A stretch of 5,545 bases of DNA from Niastella sp. Its GTDB lineage: Bacteria; Bacteroidota; Bacteroidia; Chitinophagales; Chitinophagaceae. A model generated the notes under the pieces. It saw only the letters and a list, made by a program, of their open reading frames with translations, ran no database searches and was not told the DNA's origin. A program made the translations under genes and the position numbers. The stretch lies in contig JAJKIL010000348.1 in the NCBI GenBank assembly GCA_021154515.1, positions 1 to 5,545 of the forward strand. Direction: 5' to 3'. Shown piece by piece: positions 1 to 5,545 of the stretch (the stretch's first letter is position 1; each line of letters opens with the position of its first letter).

Positions 1-572
1 ACGGGCTCGACAAACCAGGCGGTACGGTGCAGCAAACAAAGACCTCGTACTACCTGCGCAAGTTCATGGGGGCGTTTGAAAGCGTGAGCAACAACCCGCC
101 TTCCTATTCCGGCACCTACCACGACTGGGTGTATTACCGCTATGCAGGCGTTTTGTTGAATTATGCAGAAGCGCTCAATGAGTTTTCCGGTCCATCTACG
201 GAAGTATATAACGTCTTATATGCGCTCAGGAAAAGAGCAGGCATTTTAACCGATGCCAGTAATACGTATGGCGTGCCACAAGGCATGAACCAGCAAACGA
301 TGCGCACGTTTATCCGCAATGAACGGCGGGTAGAAATGGCGTTTGAAGAACAACGGTATTGGGATCTCCGGCGCTGGAAAATAGCCGCACAGGTATATAA
401 CGAAGCGCCGTTGCGGGGCCTCGATCTGCAGCTGAGCAGCAGCGGCCAGCTTTTTTACAATCCCATCCAGGTGTTAAAAACGGTGTTCCGCGATCCGCAA
501 ATGTACCTGTATCCCATTCCATACAGTGAAGTGATCAAGAACAGCCAAATGCAACAAAATCCGCTGTGGTAA
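1..572 (+). CDS. SusD/RagB family glycan-binding outer-membrane lipoprotein, C-terminal part (5' end outside window)
   Basis: This is the last 189 codons of a SusD-like protein. The frame is open from base 3 (bases 1-2 finish an earlier codon) to the TAA at 570-572, so a GTG at 27 is internal and not a start. Family members are usually about 450-650 residues, so most of the gene lies upstream. Visible hallmarks are a TPR-like helix YYRYAGVLLNYAEALNEF (nt 132-185), the family signature RNERRVEMAFEEQRYWDLRR (about nt 315-374), and the C-terminal motif YPIPYSEVIKNSQMQQNPLW (nt 510-569), which matches the usual PIP..E...N..L.QNPGW ending. SusD proteins are surface lipoproteins that form a lid over a SusC transporter and bind glycan. 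The signal peptide and lipobox cannot be checked here. The gene sits 34 bases upstream of a SusC gene, the reverse of the usual order. The family call is firm; the ligand is unknown, though the nearby GH92 gene suggests a mannose-containing glycan. Confidence 0.95.
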   Translation, partial: GLDKPGGTVQQTKTSYYLRKFMGAFESVSNNPPSYSGTYHDWVYYRYAGVLLNYAEALNEFSGPSTEVYNVLYALRKRAGILTDASNTYGVPQGMNQQTMRTFIRNERRVEMAFEEQRYWDLRRWKIAAQVYNEAPLRGLDLQLSSSGQLFYNPIQVLKTVFRDPQMYLYPIPYSEVIKNSQMQQNPLW

Positions 573-606
573 ATACAAACCAATACTAACAAACTAACTT
601 TTTTAT
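573..606 (+). other. Short susD-susC intergenic spacer, AT-rich translation start region
   Basis: The 34-base spacer is very poor in G. It contains a small repeated motif (ACTAAC, then AAACTAAC) and a run of six T (599-604) just before the ATG at 607. There is no Shine-Dalgarno sequence, which is normal for Bacteroidota genes, where A/T-rich leaders are common. No hairpin precedes the T run, so it is not an intrinsic terminator. No TTTG-type -7 element of the Bacteroidota promoter is apparent. The simplest reading is a transcribed spacer within an operon. Confidence 0.5.
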
Positions 607-3600
607 ATGAACAAGCTCTTCGTTCTTTTTTCAGCAGCTGTTCTCCTGCTCCCCGGCTTTTTGTTTGCCCAGGATAAAGTGGTAACGGGTATAATAAAAG
701 ACGCCAACGGGCCATTAGCCGGAGCTACCATTACCGAAAAGAAGGAACCGCAAAACGCGGTGGCGGCAGATGGCCGTGGCCACTTCCGGATCAAATTACG
801 CGGAACTACCGGCGTATTGATTATTTCCTACCTGAATTACCAGCAACAGGAAGTGAGTGTTAAAAAAGATAACGAGGTAGAAGTGGTCATGCAGCCATCC
901 ATCCAGGGTATGGAAGAACTGGTGGTGGTGGGTTTTGGTAAAAAGAAACGTATTACCAATACCGGCGCTGTAAGTTCCATCAACGCCGCTGAAATCCGCG
1001 ACATCCCCACTTCCAGTGTACAGAATGCACTGGCCGGTAAACTGCCCGGCTTTTTTACGCAGCAGCGTTCGGGCCAGCCCGGTAAAGATGCCTCCGATTA
1101 TTTTATCCGCGGGGTAAGTTCATTGAACCCCGATGGTAACCAGCCGCTGATTGTGGTGGATGATATTCAATATACCTATCAGCAACTGGCACAGATCAAC
1201 GTAAATGAAATAGAAAGCATTTCTATCTTAAAAGATGCCAGCACCACGGCTATCTATGGCATAAAAGGCGCCAATGGCGTACTGGTAGTTACCACGCGCC
1301 GGGGCGCCGCAGGCAGACCCAAATTCAATGTACGGCTGGAAGGCGGCGCCCAGGCGCCGGTAAGAACGCCGAAGTTCCTGGATGCCTTTCATACGGCGCA
1401 ACTGGTGAACGAGGCAAACACCAACGATGGATTGAAACCTGTCTTCAACCAGAGCGACCTCGATGCATTTGAAAGCGGCAACGATCCTTACGGTCATCCC
1501 AATGTGAACTGGTATAAGGCCATTAACAAGCCTTATTCCATGCAGGCCAATAGCAACCTGGACATCTCGGGTGGCACCAATACGATCAAATATTTTATTT
1601 CGGGCGGCGCCTTTACGCAAAATGGCAGCGTGCGGAATTTTTCATCCAATGCAGATGGGGTGAACAGCAACTATTTCTACAAGCGTTACAACGTGCGTTC
1701 CAACCTGGACATTCAGGCCACCAAAAACCTCAGCGTGCGGCTGGATGCTACGGTACGTTTTGGCGACATCAACCAGCCCTATGCCATGAATGTGATCGGC
1801 AATATTTATGACTTCGCTAAAATACATCCCTATTCGGCGCCCTTTATCAATCCAAATGGCAGCTGGGCGTATGCCTACGATACGCAAAACCAGTTGCCTA
1901 CCATCAACGCGCAACTGGCCTCGCAGGGGTATAGCCGCGATCGCCGTACAGATTATAACGTGCTGTTGGGTTTTACCGAAAAGCTCGATGATCTTACCCG
2001 TGGCCTGTCGCTCACTGGCCGCGTAGCCTATGCCAGTGTGGAACAGAACAACCTTACCTTATTCAGAGGTTTTCCGCAAAGCTATCATTACGATCCGCGC
2101 GATGGAAGCTATCACCTGAATACCGGCGTAAGTACCGGCGGGTATACGTATGCTACTTACAGAACGCTGGGCAATACCGACCTCGACAACCAGCGCACCA
2201 ACGTGCAGATCTATCTGAACTATGACCGCGTGTTCAACACCGACCACCATGTTTCGGGTTTGTTGTTATGGAACCAGGAAAGTTACCGCGTTGATGTTGA
2301 TAATACCGGCTTTTTACCGGTGGTAGGACAGGTACCGCATAAATACCGTGGTTATTCGCTGAAGGTGGGGTACGACTACAAACAAAAATACCTGATCGAT
2401 TTCAATGGCGCCTTCAATGGGTCCGACCGTTTTCAGGCCGACAAGCGCAACGGTTTCTTCCCCGCAGTGGGCGTGGGTTGGAATATGGCCAAAGAAGCAT
2501 TTTTCAACGACGCGTTACGGGCTGTAAGTCTGTTCAAGCTACGCGCCACCTATGGTTTGGTGGGGTCAGATGTAGCGCCGGGCAATCAGTATCTCTACAA
2601 CCAGATCTATAATACCGGCGGGGGCTATAGCTTTGGACAAACCAACCAGGGCGCGGGTACTATCTACGAAGGTGCGTTGGGCAACAACAATGTTACCTGG
2701 GAAAAGGCAAGAAAGTTTGATGCCGGTTTTGATATGAACCTGTTCAATGATAAAGTAAGTCTGTCGGCCGATTACTTTCACGAGTATCGCTACGATCAGT
2801 TGGTAACACCCGGCAACACGCCGCTGATCCTGGGCATAGGCGTTTCTCCCACCAACGTAGGGATTACCGTGAACAGGGGATGGGAAGAGACCTTTAATTA
2901 CCACGACAAAACAGGCAATGTGCAATACAGCGTAGGACTGGTATGGTCGTATGCAAAGAACAAGATCCTGTATATGGCAGAAGCGTCACCGCGCTTCCCG
3001 TGGCTGGCAAAAACCGGTCATTCCATTAACCAGCCGCAAGGGTATCTGTACAATGGGTTCTATAGCGAGAGCGATGTTACCGATCCTAAGGTTGCCAAAC
3101 CGGTGGGCACTATTCAACCCGGCGATCTGAAATATAAAGACCTGAACAATGATGGCATTATTGACCAGAATGACATTACCAACATTGGCAAACCAAATCT
3201 GCCCAACACCACCATTGGTATGCCCATCAGGATCGGGCACAAAGGGTTTGATGCCAGCGTGCTTTTTCAGGGAGCGTTTGGGTATAGTTTGGGCCTAACC
3301 GGTACAGCCATTGAACCCTTCAAAGGGCAGTTTCAACCCATCCATGAAAAGCGCTGGACACCAGCCACCGCAGCTACTGCTGAGTTTCCCCGGTTGACCA
3401 CCAACCCCACTACCATCAATAGCCCGGGCGCCTACAACTCCGATTTCTGGGTTATCAATGCGCACTATATCCGGTTAAAGACCGTGGAGCTGAGTTATAT
3501 CTTACCACATAAATGGCTGCCGTTAAAGATCAATAACAGCCGGGTATACCTGAGTGCGTACAACCTGGTTACCTGGAGTAACGTGAGCAAAAAATACCAG

Positions 3601-3687
3601 GCCGACCCTGAGGTGGCCAGTAATACAGCGGGTGACGCCTACCTGGCGCAACGCGTGATAAATATTGGTTTGCAGATTGGATTTTAG
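607..3687 (+). CDS. SusC/RagA family TonB-linked outer-membrane transporter
   Basis: A complete 1026-residue protein, a normal length for the family. The ATG at 607 is chosen because it directly begins a Sec signal peptide (MNKLFVLFSAAVLLLPGFLF, likely cut after A21). Residues about 25-97 form a carboxypeptidase-regulatory-like beta domain (VVTGIIKDANGPLAGATI). The Bacteroidota TonB-box-like motif EELVVVGFG is at 103-111. The plug domain covers about 118-233 and ends in ISILKDASTTAIYGIKGANG and VLVVTTRRG. The rest is the 22-strand-type beta barrel, ending in INIGLQIGF with the terminal Phe typical of barrel proteins. Residues 845-856 (DLNNDGIIDQND) form an EF-hand-like calcium loop often seen in SusC proteins. 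There is no N-terminal STN domain, so no sign of direct anti-sigma signalling. Its role is TonB/ExbBD-driven import of oligosaccharides across the outer membrane with a SusD partner. Stop codons TAG and TAA stand in tandem (3685-3690). The substrate cannot be read from sequence; the GH92 gene 17 bases downstream hints at alpha-mannosides. Confidence 0.97.
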   Translation: MNKLFVLFSAAVLLLPGFLFAQDKVVTGIIKDANGPLAGATITEKKEPQNAVAADGRGHFRIKLRGTTGVLIISYLNYQQQEVSVKKDNEVEVVMQPSIQGMEELVVVGFGKKKRITNTGAVSSINAAEIRDIPTSSVQNALAGKLPGFFTQQRSGQPGKDASDYFIRGVSSLNPDGNQPLIVVDDIQYTYQQLAQINVNEIESISILKDASTTAIYGIKGANGVLVVTTRRGAAGRPKFNVRLEGGAQAPVRTPKFLDAFHTAQLVNEANTNDGLKPVFNQSDLDAFESGNDPYGHPNVNWYKAINKPYSMQANSNLDISGGTNTIKYFISGGAFTQNGSVRNFSSNADGVNSNYFYKRYNVRSNLDIQATKNLSVRLDATVRFGDINQPYAMNVIGNIYDFAKIHPYSAPFINPNGSWAYAYDTQNQLPTINAQLASQGYSRDRRTDYNVLLGFTEKLDDLTRGLSLTGRVAYASVEQNNLTLFRGFPQSYHYDPRDGSYHLNTGVSTGGYTYATYRTLGNTDLDNQRTNVQIYLNYDRVFNTDHHVSGLLLWNQESYRVDVDNTGFLPVVGQVPHKYRGYSLKVGYDYKQKYLIDFNGAFNGSDRFQADKRNGFFPAVGVGWNMAKEAFFNDALRAVSLFKLRATYGLVGSDVAPGNQYLYNQIYNTGGGYSFGQTNQGAGTIYEGALGNNNVTWEKARKFDAGFDMNLFNDKVSLSADYFHEYRYDQLVTPGNTPLILGIGVSPTNVGITVNRGWEETFNYHDKTGNVQYSVGLVWSYAKNKILYMAEASPRFPWLAKTGHSINQPQGYLYNGFYSESDVTDPKVAKPVGTIQPGDLKYKDLNNDGIIDQNDITNIGKPNLPNTTIGMPIRIGHKGFDASVLFQGAFGYSLGLTGTAIEPFKGQFQPIHEKRWTPATAATAEFPRLTTNPTTINSPGAYNSDFWVINAHYIRLKTVELSYILPHKWLPLKINNSRVYLSAYNLVTWSNVSKKYQADPEVASNTAGDAYLAQRVINIGLQIGF

Positions 3688-3704
3688 TAAATAGACAAGA
3701 TCAT
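3688..3704 (+). other. Short susC-GH92 intergenic spacer
   Basis: Only 17 bases separate the SusC stop from the GH92 start codon, and the first three are a second in-frame stop (TAA). This leaves no space for a separate terminator and little for a promoter, which supports co-transcription of the two genes. A purine-rich AGACAAGA (3692-3699) lies 5-12 bases before the ATG, but it is a poor Shine-Dalgarno match. Confidence 0.5.
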
Positions 3705-5545
3705 ATGATTATTAAAAAGAGAAAGTATTTAATGGCATCTCTGTTGTTAACCACCTTATCCGGCGCTGGCCAGCCATTCAAACAACGGGTTTCATATGTA
3801 AATCCTTTTATTGGCGCCAGCACCAGCATCGATAAAGCCGGCGCCAGTCACGGGTTAGGAAAAACATTTCCCGGCGCCACCACACCGTATGGAATGGTGC
3901 AGGTGAGTCCCAATACCATCACGGGCGGCGACAATGGCTCGGGGTATAGCTATGAACATACATCCATCGAGGGGTTTGCCTTTACCCAGCTCAGCGGTAT
4001 TGGCTGGTATGGCGACCTCGGTAACTTTTTAGTGATGCCTTCAACAGGCGCATTAAAAACATCGGCTGGCCGGCCCGGGCATCAGGAGGAAGGGTATCGG
4101 TCAGCCTTTGCCAAACAAACGGAGGCCGCAAGCCCTGGTTATTACCAGGTGCTCTTATCAAAGTACCAGGTAAAAGCGGAAATGACGGCGGCGCCGCACA
4201 GCGGCCTGTTGCGTTTTACATTTCCGGCCAACAACCGGTCACGCATCCAGATAGATCTGGCGCGAAGAGTAGGGGGCACTTCCACCGAACAATATGTACG
4301 GGTGGTAGATGAACATACTGTGGAAGGCTGGATGAAATGCACCCCCGATGGCGGTGGCTGGGGCAACGGCGAAGGCCACGCAAACTATACCGTATACTTT
4401 TATGCGCAATTTAGTAAACCGTTAAAACAATATGGCGTGTGGAGCGCTGCTATCCCCGACGACTGGAAGCGCAAAAGAGAAGACATCGAAAGCCAGCGCT
4501 ACCAGCAGTTGATCGCAGCAGCGGCCACCACTGGCATTATCAAACAACCACGCGAGCAGCAGGGAAAACACCTCGGTTTCTTTACCGAGTTTGCCACCAA
4601 AGAAAATGAACAGGTGCTGATGAAGGCGGGCATTTCCTTTACCGATGCAGCGCATGCGAAAATGAACCTGGAACAGGAGATCACCGGTTGGGATTTTGAC
4701 AAAGTACATAACAACGCCCGGGCCTTATGGAACCAGGCGCTGGAGAAAATAAAAATAGAAGGCGGCACAGAAGAAGAGCAAACCGTTTTTTATACGGCCC
4801 TGTACCATACCATGATCGATCCCCGGATCGTGTCGGATGTTGATGGCGCGTATACCGGTGGCGATGGAAAAATACATCCGGGTAAGGAAAAGCAAACCCG
4901 CAGAACGGTCTTCAGCGGCTGGGATGTGTTCCGCAGCCAGATGCCCTTGCAAACGATCATCAATCCCTCGTTGGTGAACGACCTGCTGGGTTCATTGACC
5001 GATCTGGCCGGTGAAACCGGAAGGCAGTATTTTGAACGCTGGGAGTTGTTGAATGCGTATTCCGGTTGTATGATCGGCAACCCGGCCGTATCGGTACTGG
5101 CAGATGCGTATGCCAAAGGCATCCGGAACTATGACCTCACGAAAGCGTATGCCTATGCACGAAATAGCTGCGAACGTTTTGGCAATGGCGACAGGGGCTG
5201 GACGTACAGCGCCGACCCGGAAGATCATCGCCGGAATTCCTATGGCAATTCACCGTTCCCTGTTTCCAATACGTTGGAGAACGCGTATGCGGAATGGTGT
5301 TTGTCGCAGCTGGCCGCGGCATTGGGAAAAAAGGAGGACGAAGTGAAATATGCACAACGGGCCCTGAGTTATAAGAATGTATTTGATGCCGCCAAACATT
5401 GGTTCCGTCCGCGTAAGGAAGATGGCAGTTGGGAAGAATGGCCTGCCGAAGGGCGGTTAAAACAATTTTATGGAACCGTAGAAAGCAATCCCTATCAGCA
5501 GGGCTGGTTTGTGCCGCACGATGTGCCGGGCATGGTGCAGCTGAT
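3705..5545 (+). CDS. GH92 family glycoside hydrolase (putative exo-alpha-mannosidase), 3' end outside window
   Basis: The reading frame is open from the ATG at 3705 to the window end (613 codons plus two bases); family members are usually about 730-790 residues, so the last fifth is missing. The start is chosen for the basic, hydrophobic signal peptide MIIKKRKYLMASLLLTTLSG, likely cut near residue 21; no lipobox Cys follows, so the enzyme is probably periplasmic or secreted. The GH92 N-terminal beta-sandwich (about 30-340) shows YVNPFIG, GKTFPGATTPYGMVQVSPNT (52-71), SGYSYEH, GFAFTQLSG, SPGYYQVLLSKYQVKAEMTA and YFYAQFSKP. The (alpha/alpha)6 catalytic domain starts near 345 with FYTALYHTMIDPR (362-374), FSGWDVFRSQMPLQT (403-417), NAYSGCMIG and ADAYAKGI, then SNTLENAYAEWCLSQLA (521-537). 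E593 in VESNPYQQGWFVPHD aligns with the proposed general acid (usually EGN). The calcium-assisted, inverting family removes terminal alpha-linked mannose. The proposed general-base Asp pair would lie beyond the window. Linkage specificity is unknown. Confidence 0.93.
   Translation, partial: MIIKKRKYLMASLLLTTLSGAGQPFKQRVSYVNPFIGASTSIDKAGASHGLGKTFPGATTPYGMVQVSPNTITGGDNGSGYSYEHTSIEGFAFTQLSGIGWYGDLGNFLVMPSTGALKTSAGRPGHQEEGYRSAFAKQTEAASPGYYQVLLSKYQVKAEMTAAPHSGLLRFTFPANNRSRIQIDLARRVGGTSTEQYVRVVDEHTVEGWMKCTPDGGGWGNGEGHANYTVYFYAQFSKPLKQYGVWSAAIPDDWKRKREDIESQRYQQLIAAAATTGIIKQPREQQGKHLGFFTEFATKENEQVLMKAGISFTDAAHAKMNLEQEITGWDFDKVHNNARALWNQALEKIKIEGGTEEEQTVFYTALYHTMIDPRIVSDVDGAYTGGDGKIHPGKEKQTRRTVFSGWDVFRSQMPLQTIINPSLVNDLLGSLTDLAGETGRQYFERWELLNAYSGCMIGNPAVSVLADAYAKGIRNYDLTKAYAYARNSCERFGNGDRGWTYSADPEDHRRNSYGNSPFPVSNTLENAYAEWCLSQLAAALGKKEDEVKYAQRALSYKNVFDAAKHWFRPRKEDGSWEEWPAEGRLKQFYGTVESNPYQQGWFVPHDVPGMVQL

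Noticed and set aside
27..572. A GTG at 27 as the start of a small complete gene.
   Set aside because: The frame is open upstream to the window edge, and the protein contains only the C-terminal half of SusD hallmarks, so it is a truncated view of a longer gene.
599..604. A run of six T after the susD gene as a possible intrinsic terminator.
   Set aside because: No GC-rich inverted repeat precedes it and it adjoins the SusC start codon, so it fits a T-rich start region better.
1345..1358. Two GGCGCC palindromes separated by two bases, and many further GGCGCC copies across the SusC and GH92 genes.
   Set aside because: Most of the copies I checked sit in frame as GGC-GCC, encoding Gly-Ala pairs with favoured codons, or arise from neighbouring Gly, Ala and Pro codons. 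They are not spaced regularly, so codon use explains them better than a regulatory or uptake motif.
1228..1620. A 130-codon open frame on the minus strand inside the SusC gene, along with other antisense frames (for example at 2566-2925 and 4422-4709).
   Set aside because: They lie wholly opposite strongly recognisable coding sequence, show no family motif or sensible start context, and are expected by chance in a genome with few antisense stops.
3139..3174. An EF-hand-like loop (DLNNDGIIDQND) in the SusC barrel that could suggest a fused dockerin or calcium sensor.
   Set aside because: The same D-x-N-x-D-G-x-I-D-x-x-D type loop is common in SusC proteins at this place, so it is a family trait and not an added domain.

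Overview
The window is part of a polysaccharide utilization locus (PUL) from a Bacteroidota bacterium. The Bacteroidota assignment rests on the SusC and SusD families, which are almost confined to that phylum, on start sites without a Shine-Dalgarno sequence, and on the SusC architecture (carboxypeptidase-regulatory-like domain, EELVVVGFG motif, plug, barrel). The roughly balanced base composition and the style of the proteins would suit Chitinophagaceae or a relative, but that placement is inference only.

Layout: three protein genes, all on the + strand and tightly packed. Bases 1-572 hold the C-terminal part of a SusD/RagB-type glycan-binding lipoprotein, whose start lies before the window. 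After 34 bases comes a complete SusC/RagA-type TonB-dependent outer-membrane transporter of 1026 residues (607-3687). After a further 17 bases comes a secreted glycoside hydrolase of family GH92 (alpha-mannosidase family). It starts at 3705 and stays open to the window end, with 613 residues visible. No stretch over 300 bases lacks a gene, and I see no RNA gene, mobile element, CRISPR array or terminator.

Working together: the SusD-like protein would capture a glycan at the cell surface, the SusC-like transporter would import oligosaccharides using TonB energy, and the GH92 enzyme would release mannose from alpha-mannosides (for example N-glycan or yeast-mannan fragments), probably in the periplasm. 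The spacing and common strand suggest one operon.

The main oddity is gene order. The usual order is susC then susD, but here a susD end precedes susC and an enzyme directly follows susC. The pair is therefore either inverted, or this susC is unpaired behind another susCD pair. The GH92 protein also looks like a divergent member, with ESN where EGN is usual around the proposed catalytic acid. I found no convincing new biological system; this is mostly an ordinary PUL segment.
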